Assembly (NCBI GenBank): GCA_947501325.1
Contig: CANMVC010000002.1
Coordinates: 1 to 64,000 of the forward strand
Source of the DNA: an uncultured Sphingomonadaceae bacterium
GTDB lineage: Bacteria; Pseudomonadota; Alphaproteobacteria; Sphingomonadales; Sphingomonadaceae
Length of the DNA stretch: 64,000 bases
Reading direction: 5' to 3'
Below are positions 7,890-16,469 of this stretch, in pieces; positions within the stretch are counted from its first letter, which is position 1, and every line of letters starts with the position of its first letter. The notes beneath the pieces are model-generated. The model was not told the origin of the DNA. It made no database searches and worked only from the letters and a program-made list of their open reading frames with translations. The position numbers and the translations under genes are program-made.

Positions 7890-9440
7890 ATGAACGGTCT
7901 TTATGATGAAATTCGAATAGCATTGCACAGCGTCTGGAACCGGCGTTGGCTAGCATTGGCTGTTGCCTGGGGCATTTGCCTTCTGGGTTGGCTGGTCGTC
8001 GCCTTGATCCCGAACACCTACGAATCCAAAGCGCGTGTGTTTGTTGAAATGCAATCTATCTTGTCTGAAAAGGTCGGCATTGAATCGCGCGATCGTAAAA
8101 GAAATATGGACCGAGTTCAGGAAACACTGGCTTCGACCATAAATCTGGAAAAAGTTGTTCGCGGAACGGACTTAAACCTATCTGTCGCCAGCGACCGCGA
8201 ACTGGCTAATAAGGTAGAGATGCTGCGCAAGAGCATCGAAATCAAATCAGAAAAAGACAATCTTTTCGAGATCACCGCAACGGCTTCCGCAAGTAATTTG
8301 TCGGACGCGGAAAACGCGGTTCTGTCGCGTGAAATTGTCCAGAAGATGATTGATATCTTCGTCGAGGAAAATCTGTCGGGCGATCGCGATGAAACTAGCC
8401 AGACACTGAAATTTCTGGACGCCCAATTGGCAAGCCGAGAAAAAGATTTGCAGGAAGCTGAGCAAAAACGGGTCCAGTTCGAGACCGAAAATCTGGGTCT
8501 TTTACCCGGTGTCGGATCTATTAGCCAACGGATCGAGGCTTCCCGCGCAGAACTTAGCCAGATTGAATCGCAACTGGGTTCTGCCTCCAGCTCTCTGGCT
8601 GCGTTGAATGGCCAGCTTTCCGGTACACCGCCGACGATTGCTACGCCGGGATTTGCTGGCGGCAGTTCCGGTGGCGGAGCGCGATCACAGCTGGCGCAAG
8701 CGCAAGGTCAACTGGCCTCTGCACGGGCGCGGGGATGGACAGACAGCCATCCGGATATCATCGCTATGAAGAGCCAGATCGCTGCCCTCCGCGCGCAAGT
8801 CGCTGCAGAACCTAAAGGGTCGGGCAGTTCCGTCTACCGCACGCCTAATCCAGCCTATAGTTCTTTGCAGAGCATGCGGGCTGAGCGTCAGGCGTCGGTT
8901 GCAGCGCTTCAAGCCCGTAAGAATGCCATTCAGGCGGATATGGCACAGTTGGCATCCAAACAATCCTTGGAACCCGGTGTCGCAGCGGAAATGGCGCGGA
9001 TTAATCGAGATTATGATGTGCTGAAAAGCCAATATGATAAAATGCTGCAAGACCGCGAACAGATTAAGTTGCGGGGGCAAGTTGAATCGCAAACCGATTC
9101 CGTCAAGTTCAAGGTTATTGACCCACCCTCGAGCCCGCGTTCACCTGCAGCGCCCAATCGTCCTCTATTGCTTGCGATGGTCTTGTTTGTAGGGATCGGC
9201 GGCGGTGTGGGTGCGGCTTTTGCAATGGGGCAGTTACAAACCAGTTATCCGACATCGGCTCGATTGGAAAAAGCCAGCGGGTTGCCGGTTATCGGTTCCG
9301 TTTCACAAATATTGACCAGCAGCCAACGAGCGATCCGCGAGAAGAGAATGCGTCTGTTCTACAGTGCCGGTGGCGCTCTGGTAGGCGTGTTCGCCTTGCT
9401 GATGGTCGTTGAATTCATCCAGCGCGGCATGGTGGCTTGA
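7890..9440 (+). CDS. XrtA system polysaccharide chain-length determinant (Wzz/GNVR family)
   Basis: This is an inner-membrane polysaccharide co-polymerase of 516 residues. The first membrane helix is at about residues 17-37 (WLALAVAWGICLLGWLVVAL), a long coiled-coil-prone periplasmic region runs from about 150 to 400, and further membrane segments near 415-440 and 490-510 return the chain to the membrane. The Pro-rich PPSSPRSPAAPNRP before the second helix is typical of the family. It is thought to set polymer length and gate export together with the tyrosine autokinase encoded nine bases downstream. It has no kinase domain of its own. Confidence 0.9.
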   Translation: MNGLYDEIRIALHSVWNRRWLALAVAWGICLLGWLVVALIPNTYESKARVFVEMQSILSEKVGIESRDRKRNMDRVQETLASTINLEKVVRGTDLNLSVASDRELANKVEMLRKSIEIKSEKDNLFEITATASASNLSDAENAVLSREIVQKMIDIFVEENLSGDRDETSQTLKFLDAQLASREKDLQEAEQKRVQFETENLGLLPGVGSISQRIEASRAELSQIESQLGSASSSLAALNGQLSGTPPTIATPGFAGGSSGGGARSQLAQAQGQLASARARGWTDSHPDIIAMKSQIAALRAQVAAEPKGSGSSVYRTPNPAYSSLQSMRAERQASVAALQARKNAIQADMAQLASKQSLEPGVAAEMARINRDYDVLKSQYDKMLQDREQIKLRGQVESQTDSVKFKVIDPPSSPRSPAAPNRPLLLAMVLFVGIGGGVGAAFAMGQLQTSYPTSARLEKASGLPVIGSVSQILTSSQRAIREKRMRLFYSAGGALVGVFALLMVVEFIQRGMVA

Positions 9441-9449
9441 GGAAAGAAT

Positions 9450-10370
9450 ATGAACAAATATAATCCCCTCAGTAAATCCAGTTCCTTGCTCGAACGAGCA
9501 GCACAGGTCTACGACTATGTCCCGTCGAAAAAGGCGGGAACTAAACAGAATTACGGGCCAGAGATATTGCCGCCCGAGGCCTCAGATCCGCGGCAAGTTG
9601 TTTCATCAGCGCCCAAACGAACGGTGGTTTATGATGGCCCCCGCGTCATTGTAGACCGTGCTAAACTTCGGGAAGCCGGGTTCGTTGTCCCTGACGGTCC
9701 TGTTAGTGGGATTTCTGAAGAGTTCCGGATTATCAAACGTCAATTATTAATGGCGGCCAAAGGAAGCGCAAAACAGGCAGCATTACCGAACGGTGAGCGC
9801 ATTTTGATTTGTTCAGCACACCCGAACGAAGGCAAGACATTCTGTGCCTTGAATTTGGCGCTTTCGATTGCAGCAGAGAAGGATAACGAAGTTCTGCTCG
9901 TCGATGCGGATTTCGCAAAGCCCAGCATTTTATCCAGCCTGGGCCTGGAGGGTAGTAAAGGCCTGATGGATGCGCTGGCTGATCCGCAACTATCAGTAGA
10001 AGACTGCATCATTCATACAGATATTGATGGTCTCGCAATTTTACCTGCTGGCGACCAGACTAATGCTGACACAGAATATCTAGCATCTTCTCGGACAGAA
10101 CAGGTTCTTAACCAGCTGACCCAGTATAATCCCAACCGGATTGTGATTTTTGATTCACCTCCTGCCTTGTCGGCTTCACCTGCTTCGGTGCTCGCTACCC
10201 ATGTGGGACAAGTGGTGATGGTCGTGAAAGCTGATGAAACAACGGAAACAGCCCTGCGCGATGCGCTCAGCTTGATGGCTGGCTGTGACAACATCCAATT
10301 GCTCCTGAACGGAACGAAATTCTCGCCAACGGGACGCAGCTTTGGATCCTATTATGGATATGGAGAATAG
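9450..10370 (+). CDS. XrtA-associated tyrosine autokinase (BY-kinase, CpsD-like)
   Basis: This is a bacterial tyrosine kinase of 306 residues, similar to TIGR03018. Visible are a Walker A-like AHPNEGKTF (residues 123-131), the Walker A' strand VLLVDADF (148-155), and IVIFDSPPAL near 230 as Walker B. The C-terminal tail SYYGYGE is rich in Tyr and is the likely autophosphorylation cluster. The first 90 residues form a flexible N-terminal segment. It acts on the cytoplasmic face with the chain-length determinant encoded just upstream, and cycles of autophosphorylation are expected to control polymerisation and export. The Walker A is slightly unusual (Pro-Asn before Glu-Gly-Lys-Thr), but the essential Lys and Thr are present. 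Confidence 0.9.
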   Translation: MNKYNPLSKSSSLLERAAQVYDYVPSKKAGTKQNYGPEILPPEASDPRQVVSSAPKRTVVYDGPRVIVDRAKLREAGFVVPDGPVSGISEEFRIIKRQLLMAAKGSAKQAALPNGERILICSAHPNEGKTFCALNLALSIAAEKDNEVLLVDADFAKPSILSSLGLEGSKGLMDALADPQLSVEDCIIHTDIDGLAILPAGDQTNADTEYLASSRTEQVLNQLTQYNPNRIVIFDSPPALSASPASVLATHVGQVVMVVKADETTETALRDALSLMAGCDNIQLLLNGTKFSPTGRSFGSYYGYGE

Positions 10371-10372
10371 CC

Positions 10373-11995
10373 GTGGGTAAGAGTAAGTGGGGGAAAACAT
10401 TGAGAGCAGTGGCTATTGTAACGCCGCTTGCAATTGCGGCGCTGCAGCCCGCCCAGGCCCAAAGCCGGAATGTTGAGGTGACGCCATATCTGGAAGTACA
10501 ACAGGTATTGGTCGCAGACCTTAAAAATGGTTCCGATGTGTTGACCTACACGACGGTAGCTGCAGGGATTGAAACATCCGTCCAGACCCGTCAGACAGAA
10601 GCGCAAGTGAACTTGCGGTATGAGCGCCGATTCTTCTACCAGGATGATATTGGCGACGATGATATTTTGAGCGGTTTGGCGCGCGGTAGCGTTCAGGTTG
10701 TACCCAACGTTTTGGCCCTCGAAGCGGGCGGTATTGCCACTCGCAGCCGGATTGACCTTCGCGGCGAGGCGCCATCCAACACAGTGGGTAACATCGACAA
10801 TGTAACACAAGTCTATTCAATTTATGCCGGACCTTCCCTGTCCACGAACATTGGTGAGTTGAATGTAAATGCAAATTATCGCGTTGGCTATACGAAGGTA
10901 GAAAGCGAAGACACCGGAATCTTACCTCCGGGACAGTTGCCAATAGACATTTTTGACGACAGCGTCAGCCATTCTGCGAGCGCAAGCGTCGGCATGAAAC
11001 CCGGCGATTTGCCCTTTGGCTGGTCTGTGGGTGCGGGTTATGAACGGGAAGATGCACGGCAGCTGGATCAGCGGTTTGAAGGAAAATATGTCCGCGCCGA
11101 TGTTACCGTTCCCGTCACACCGACGGTCGCTCTGGTTGGCGGTGTCGGCTATGAAGATATCGAAATATCGGAACGCGATGCGTTGCGAGATCTGAATGGA
11201 GACCCGGTCATCGACAATGATGGCCGTTTGGTTACCGATGATGCCTCGCCGCGCTTGCTATCCTATGATCAAGACGGTTTGATCTGGGATGCTGGTGTAC
11301 TGTGGCGCCCCAGTCGCCGGACATCGCTCGAAGCGCGTGTTGGGCACCGCTATGGTAGCACCACTTATTCCGGTAGCTTGGGATACCAGCCAAACGAGAA
11401 TACGTCGCTAAACGTATCGGTCTATGACACCGTGTCTGGCTTCGGTAATTTACTGAATGATAATCTTGCCTCTCTCGGAACAAGTTTCACGAGCAGCCGC
11501 AATCCTTTGAGTGGTGAGCTGAACGGCTGTGCCTTTGGCCAGACGAGCAGCCTTTGTTTGAACGATGCCTTGCAGTCAGCTTCGTCTTCATCATTCCGCG
11601 CTCGCGGTGTTAATGCCCAACTGACCTATGGTTATAATGGATGGAATACTTCGGTTGCCGCCGGTTATTCCCGCCGGAAATTCTTTGCATCTCAGTTGGG
11701 AGGATTGCCTGGCGTGGATGGTTTGGTTGATGAAAACTATTACGCTAATCTGTCAATTGGTCGCCAGATTGATGCGCGGTCCAGCTTTGATACTAACGTT
11801 TATGCCAACCTGCTGGACAGCGGTTTTGCGGGCGCCCCCAACGTGCTCGCCCTAGGAGCCAATGCGGCTTATTATCGGCAGATCATGCCGGGTCTAACCG
11901 GAACAGCAGCAGTTGGTCTTGATAGTTTTCAACAAGACGGCTTCGATAGCGAACTCACGGCTTCGGCGTTGCTTGGTCTGCAATATGAATTTTAA
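10373..11995 (+). CDS. Outer-membrane beta-barrel protein of the XrtA/PEP-CTERM exopolysaccharide system
   Basis: This 540-residue protein is predicted to be exported and to form a barrel. It has a signal peptide ending in AQA at residue 29, then many alternating hydrophobic strands with aromatic ends, and a C-terminal strand closing in LLGLQYEF with a terminal Phe, which is characteristic of outer-membrane barrels. It resembles the PEP-CTERM-associated outer-membrane family TIGR03016. Homologues in sphingomonads are sometimes labelled YajC in databases; nothing here looks like that translocase subunit. It starts with GTG two bases after the kinase stop, which suggests tight coupling. A role as outer-membrane exit for the polysaccharide is likely but inferred. 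Confidence 0.8.
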   Translation: MGKSKWGKTLRAVAIVTPLAIAALQPAQAQSRNVEVTPYLEVQQVLVADLKNGSDVLTYTTVAAGIETSVQTRQTEAQVNLRYERRFFYQDDIGDDDILSGLARGSVQVVPNVLALEAGGIATRSRIDLRGEAPSNTVGNIDNVTQVYSIYAGPSLSTNIGELNVNANYRVGYTKVESEDTGILPPGQLPIDIFDDSVSHSASASVGMKPGDLPFGWSVGAGYEREDARQLDQRFEGKYVRADVTVPVTPTVALVGGVGYEDIEISERDALRDLNGDPVIDNDGRLVTDDASPRLLSYDQDGLIWDAGVLWRPSRRTSLEARVGHRYGSTTYSGSLGYQPNENTSLNVSVYDTVSGFGNLLNDNLASLGTSFTSSRNPLSGELNGCAFGQTSSLCLNDALQSASSSSFRARGVNAQLTYGYNGWNTSVAAGYSRRKFFASQLGGLPGVDGLVDENYYANLSIGRQIDARSSFDTNVYANLLDSGFAGAPNVLALGANAAYYRQIMPGLTGTAAVGLDSFQQDGFDSELTASALLGLQYEF

Positions 11996-12030
11996 TATTA
12001 TCACCGCGACAGTAGGTGGGAGATACCAAT

Positions 12031-13299
12031 ATGTATGAAGAATTCTATGGATTGAAAAGTCGGCCGTTCCAGCTAACGCCAGATCCGCATTATTATTTCG
12101 AAAGCCTGACCCACCGAAAGGCGTTGTCCTATCTCGGCTATGGTCTCGCTCAGGGTGAAGGCTTTATCGTTATCACCGGCGATGTGGGCGCTGGAAAAAC
12201 CACATTGGTCAGCCACTTGATGGCAACGATCGATCGAGAGCGGCTGACGGCTGCAAACGTCGTCACAACAGCGCTGGATAGCAGAGATATTGTTCGTGTC
12301 GTTGCGGATAATTTCGATATCGATACCGACAATATGGACAAGGCGCAGCTACTGGGCGCTTTTGAAGAATTTTTGCACAGCGAAGCACGCGCTGGCCGAC
12401 GGTGCTTGTTGATCGTCGACGAATCCCAAAATTTACCAACGGGTGCATTGGAAGAACTTCGCATGCTCTCCAACTTCCAGCTTGGTGGTCAGGCGTTGCT
12501 TCAGATTTTTCTTTTAGGGCAGCCAGAGTTTCGCGATACACTGCAACAATCGGATCGATTGGAGCAATTGCGGCAGCGGGTTATTGCGCACCATCACCTT
12601 GACCCTATGGAAGCGCATGAGATTGAACCTTATATCACCCATCGCTTGTCAAAGAGCGGCTGGTCCGGGCGGCCCAAAATAACATCGGACGTATTTCGTT
12701 TGTTGTTTAGCGAAACTGCCGGCGTCCCGCGCAAGATTAACACGCTGATGAGTCGCGTTCTGTTGATGGGCGCTGTGGAACAAGCCGAACTTATCGATCA
12801 GGCCTTAGTTGGCCGTGTTTTGGCTGACCTAAATGGCGAAGAGGTTGATATTGCTGAACCGGGTGAACCTGCAGATCCGATAACTGTTAAAAGCCCGTTA
12901 TGGGAAAAGCCTCCACGCACCGCTGAACCTGAAATAGAGAGTGAGGCTGTTGCTGAGACTATGGAACCGCAGGTCGCCTCGGCTATTCCTTCTGTTCCCG
13001 ACGAACAACTCATGCCTGCTGCAGCCGAAGAGCATGAGCCTGCATCTTTGAGAAGTGTTGAAAATATCTCCGAGCTCCCGCCAACAGAGCCTGAAAAACC
13101 CCCCGTACAGTCGATACCTGTTGCAGATGACGCAGTTTTAGACCGTATTGAAGCGATTTCAGAAAAACTATCGGCGATGGAAGCCCGAATGGGAAGTCAG
13201 GAAGAAAATCTGCACCATATTCTGACGATGCTGGTGGATTGGGTCGAAAGCGACATCCGAAGCAAGGAAAGCTATGTCAGTGCAGGACGCGCAGCCTGA
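12031..13299 (+). CDS. XrtA-associated AAA ATPase (GspA/ExeA-like)
   Basis: This is a P-loop ATPase of 422 residues, similar to TIGR03015. The N-terminus MYEEFYGLKSRPFQLTPDPH is the family hallmark, Walker A is GDVGAGKTT (residues 50-58), and LLIVDESQNLP near 135 is Walker B. After about residue 270 comes a long Pro/Glu-rich linker and a short helical tail. The ATG at 12031 is chosen over an in-frame GTG at 12016 because GGTGGGAG is well spaced before it and family members begin this way. It is probably cytoplasmic and membrane-associated, and works with the secretion or export apparatus. The exact function is unknown. Confidence 0.88.
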   Translation: MYEEFYGLKSRPFQLTPDPHYYFESLTHRKALSYLGYGLAQGEGFIVITGDVGAGKTTLVSHLMATIDRERLTAANVVTTALDSRDIVRVVADNFDIDTDNMDKAQLLGAFEEFLHSEARAGRRCLLIVDESQNLPTGALEELRMLSNFQLGGQALLQIFLLGQPEFRDTLQQSDRLEQLRQRVIAHHHLDPMEAHEIEPYITHRLSKSGWSGRPKITSDVFRLLFSETAGVPRKINTLMSRVLLMGAVEQAELIDQALVGRVLADLNGEEVDIAEPGEPADPITVKSPLWEKPPRTAEPEIESEAVAETMEPQVASAIPSVPDEQLMPAAAEEHEPASLRSVENISELPPTEPEKPPVQSIPVADDAVLDRIEAISEKLSAMEARMGSQEENLHHILTMLVDWVESDIRSKESYVSAGRAA

Positions 13300-14176
13300 A
13301 CCCATAAACAGGGCGAGAAAAGCAAATGCTTTGCTCAATGCCATGTCGGTGGATATCGAAGACTGGTTTCAGGTTGGTGCCTTCGAAACAGTAATCGATC
13401 GTGCCGGCTGGGATAGTTTGGAGCATCGTGTTGAGCACAATACAAATGCTGTTCTGGACCTCTTCGATGAAGTCGGAATCAATGCAACTTTCTTCACGCT
13501 GGGTTGGGTCGCAGAACGCTATCCGGCATTGATGCAGCGCATTGTCTCGGCAGGCCATGAGATTGCTAGCCACGGTTACGATCACGCTCGGGTATTCACG
13601 TTGACACCGGATCAGTTTCGCAGGGATCTAGACCACAGCCGCAAGATTTTGGAAGACAGTACAGGGCAAGCTGTTGCCGGCTATCGCGCACCCAGTTTCT
13701 CGATAGATCAGCGAACTCCATGGGCGCATGAAATATTGGCGGAACAAGGTTATCGCTATTCTTCCAGTGTGGCACCGATCAAGCACGACCATTATGGTTG
13801 GGCTGGCTCACCGCGCTTTGCATGGAAACCCGTTGGCGGGTCTGATTTGATTGAACTACCGGTGACGACGGTGAGAGTCGGGAACCGAATACTGGCAGCA
13901 GGAGGTGGCGGATTTTTCAGGTTGCTCCCTTATTGGCTGTATGATTGGGCCATTCGGAAAATGCACGAGGATGATGGCCGAGGCGCGATATTCTATTTTC
14001 ATCCCTGGGAAATAGATCCGGAGCAACCGCGCGTTGATAATGCCCCGCTTAAATCGAAGTTGCGCCATTACACTAAACTTCATGCGATGCGCTCGAAACT
14101 AATGCTTGTCGGTAAAGATCATGTGTGGGGCAGGGTTGATGAACTGGCTGCTCTCGAAGCGGAATTGGCGCGATGA
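13274..14176 (+). CDS. XrtA system polysaccharide deacetylase (NodB family)
   Basis: This is a carbohydrate esterase-4 type deacetylase of 300 residues, similar to TIGR03006. The metal and catalytic motifs are visible: SVDIEDWFQ with Asp27 and Asp30, SHGYDH with His100 and His104, and GYRAPSFSI near 138. It should remove N- or O-acetyl groups from the nascent exopolysaccharide. No clear signal peptide is seen, as is usual for this group. Its start lies 26 bases inside the upstream ATPase gene, and its stop overlaps the next start. Confidence 0.9.
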   Translation: MSVQDAQPEPINRARKANALLNAMSVDIEDWFQVGAFETVIDRAGWDSLEHRVEHNTNAVLDLFDEVGINATFFTLGWVAERYPALMQRIVSAGHEIASHGYDHARVFTLTPDQFRRDLDHSRKILEDSTGQAVAGYRAPSFSIDQRTPWAHEILAEQGYRYSSSVAPIKHDHYGWAGSPRFAWKPVGGSDLIELPVTTVRVGNRILAAGGGGFFRLLPYWLYDWAIRKMHEDDGRGAIFYFHPWEIDPEQPRVDNAPLKSKLRHYTKLHAMRSKLMLVGKDHVWGRVDELAALEAELAR

Positions 14177-15246
14177 ACATGCCTTTCTCTCCGACAATGA
14201 CTGCCGTTCGTATATTGGAACATCACGACCAGAACGAACTTACACGGATCGATAAATTTGTTGACGATCATGCAGAAGGCACAGCTTTTCATAAATCCGC
14301 CTGGATATTGGCCGTCGCCAAAGCTTGTGGTCATGAATGGCGCTATATGCTTGCCGAAAATACCGAAGGCGATTTGCAGGCGATATTGCCGTTCCATCTC
14401 ATTCATTCCGTACTATTCGGGCGGGCAATAGTTTCATCAGGTTTTGCAGTGGGTGGTGGAATATTGAGCCTAGGCGATCACGCCACGCAAATGCTCGGTG
14501 ATGCGGTCTGGGAATTTACAGAGATCCATAGTTTTCCGACCGTCGAGTTACGCGGTGGCCCCATACCAGGTGGTGAATGGCAGAATAAGGAGGGGGTCTA
14601 TGCAGGGTTTGCTACTGACCTAGCGGATGATGACGAGAATCAATTACTCGCCATCCCGCGTAAGCAACGGGCAGAAGTTCGCAAGGGACTTAAAAACGAC
14701 CTGGCTGTCCGCATAGGAACAAATGAACAAGACCGTAGGGACCACTATAGCGTCTATGCTGAAAGCGTCCGTAATCTGGGAACACCTGTATTTCCAAAGG
14801 CTTTGTTTGATGAGATCCTGGATGCATTTGGTCCGGATGCGGACATCTTGACGATATTGAGCGAAGACAAGCCTGTTGCCAGTGTATTGAGCCTTTATCA
14901 CAACGGAACTGTAATGCCGTATTGGGGTGGTGGAAGTTTTGATGCCAGGCGCCTGCGGGCCAATGATGTCATGTATTACAGGCTGATGAACCACGCGCGC
15001 GAACGCGGTTGTCAACGGTTTGATTTCGGTCGCTCAAAAGTTGGCACCGGCGCTTATGCGTTCAAGAAGAACTGGGGTTTTGAGCCGGCTCCATTATCCT
15101 ATGCTGTTCGCACAGCAGATGGTGAAGAGGCGCGCGATGTTAATCCTATGAGCGCCAAATATCGCCTGCAAGTTGCTCTGTGGCAAAAATTACCGCTTTC
15201 CGTTGCTAACCGTCTTGGGCCGGTGATTTCCAAAGGCCTGGGCTAA
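14173..15246 (+). CDS. FemAB family XrtA/PEP-CTERM system-associated protein
   Basis: This 357-residue protein of the GNAT-like FemAB superfamily resembles TIGR03019. Recognisable parts are FHKSAWILAVAKACGHEWRYMLAE near residue 37, the PRKQRAEVRKGLKN segment around 160, and the C-terminal CQRFDFGRSKVGTGAYAFKKNWGF. Classical FemX enzymes transfer amino acids from aminoacyl-tRNA to peptidoglycan precursors. Here the acceptor may be a polysaccharide or a lipid-linked sugar, which is inference. It overlaps the deacetylase stop by four bases and the glycosyltransferase start by one. Together with the GNAT protein at the other end of the locus, it gives two acyl- or aminoacyl-transferase-like proteins. 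Confidence 0.88.
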   Translation: MNMPFSPTMTAVRILEHHDQNELTRIDKFVDDHAEGTAFHKSAWILAVAKACGHEWRYMLAENTEGDLQAILPFHLIHSVLFGRAIVSSGFAVGGGILSLGDHATQMLGDAVWEFTEIHSFPTVELRGGPIPGGEWQNKEGVYAGFATDLADDDENQLLAIPRKQRAEVRKGLKNDLAVRIGTNEQDRRDHYSVYAESVRNLGTPVFPKALFDEILDAFGPDADILTILSEDKPVASVLSLYHNGTVMPYWGGGSFDARRLRANDVMYYRLMNHARERGCQRFDFGRSKVGTGAYAFKKNWGFEPAPLSYAVRTADGEEARDVNPMSAKYRLQVALWQKLPLSVANRLGPVISKGLG

Positions 15247-16469
15247 TGGGCGAGATACTATTACTGACCCATCGTGTGCCTTGGCCGCCAAACCGCGGCG
15301 ACAAGATCCGTTCACATCATATTTTGCGCAAGTTGATGGAATATCGGAAAGTGCATTTGGCATGCTTTGCAGACGACGAAGCGGAAGCCAATGAAGACAG
15401 CGATATCAAACCTTCGCTCGCATCTGTGCAGATCGTCCGGCGCAAGAAATCCAATTGGCGAGCAGGGATTGAGGCGCTAGCTTCCGGCAGGCCAGTTTCG
15501 CTTACGTCTTTTGAGAGTGCCGAAATCCGGAACTATGTTCAGGCTACATTGATGGCCCGATCGATTGATTGCATTTTCGTGTTCTCGGGGCAGATGGCTC
15601 AATTTATCCCTGCGGATTTTACCGGTCGGTTGGTCATGGACTTTGCCGATGTTGATAGCGCCAAATTTGAAAGCTATGCAAACGAGGGTTCTGGCCCGAT
15701 GGCTTGGGTCAATCGACGCGAGGGAATGATGCTCCGCGCTTTTGAAAAACAGGTTGGTTTGATTGCTGATCACTCCCTTTTCGCTAGTGAGGCAGAGGCG
15801 TCACTTTTTCGGCAACGTTCCGGTCTGGATGATCGAAAAGTCAGGGCAGTAGGCAATGGAATAGATCTCAACTTCTATGACTCCGAAAAGGTTGATGCAA
15901 TTTCGCGAGCGGGCGAGGGACCAGTAATCATTTTTACTGGGCAAATGGACTATCGTCCAAATGCCGAGGCTGTGATTAGCTTTGCCACAGACGTGATGCC
16001 CCAAATCCTGCAACAGCATCCCGATGCTCAATTCTCTATTGTCGGGAGAGCGCCAACGGCTGAGGTCTCTCGGTTGGATGGTTTGAATCGCACAACCGTG
16101 GTAGGAGCAGTTGCCGATATCCGGTGCTGGTTGAAAGCTGCCGATATAGTAGTTGCACCCCTGCGGATTGCGCGGGGCATTCAGAATAAGGTTCTGGAAG
16201 CCATGGCGATGGGTAAGCCCGTTGTTGCTTCTGCCGCTGCGGCTCAAGGCATCGAAGCAATCGACGGCGAACATTTTTGTGTCGCTGATGATCCGCAGCA
16301 TGAAGCACAGTTGATTTGTGGCCTTTTATCGGACCCCAAAAAAGCCAAGGCGCTTGGCGATCGTGCGAGTGCATTGATCCGTTCGGCCTACAGCTGGGAA
16401 ATGCAGCTTGCCGATTTAGCGGAGCTATGTGGGACGGCTGATCCCGAATTGATTGAGGCAGCTGAATGA
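15246..16469 (+). CDS. XrtA/PEP-CTERM system glycosyltransferase (TIGR03087-like)
   Basis: This is a GT-B fold glycosyltransferase of family 4 type, 407 residues. The N-terminal LLLTHRVPWPPNRGDKIRS is typical of the exosortase-associated group. The C-terminal half has IFTGQMDYRPNAEAV and the nucleotide-sugar region RIARGIQNKVLEAMAMGKPVV. It should add a sugar to the growing lipid-linked unit on the cytoplasmic face. It is the only obvious glycosyltransferase in the locus, so other sugars must be added by enzymes encoded elsewhere. Its ATG overlaps the FemAB stop, and its own stop overlaps the exosortase start. Confidence 0.88.
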   Translation: MGEILLLTHRVPWPPNRGDKIRSHHILRKLMEYRKVHLACFADDEAEANEDSDIKPSLASVQIVRRKKSNWRAGIEALASGRPVSLTSFESAEIRNYVQATLMARSIDCIFVFSGQMAQFIPADFTGRLVMDFADVDSAKFESYANEGSGPMAWVNRREGMMLRAFEKQVGLIADHSLFASEAEASLFRQRSGLDDRKVRAVGNGIDLNFYDSEKVDAISRAGEGPVIIFTGQMDYRPNAEAVISFATDVMPQILQQHPDAQFSIVGRAPTAEVSRLDGLNRTTVVGAVADIRCWLKAADIVVAPLRIARGIQNKVLEAMAMGKPVVASAAAAQGIEAIDGEHFCVADDPQHEAQLICGLLSDPKKAKALGDRASALIRSAYSWEMQLADLAELCGTADPELIEAAE

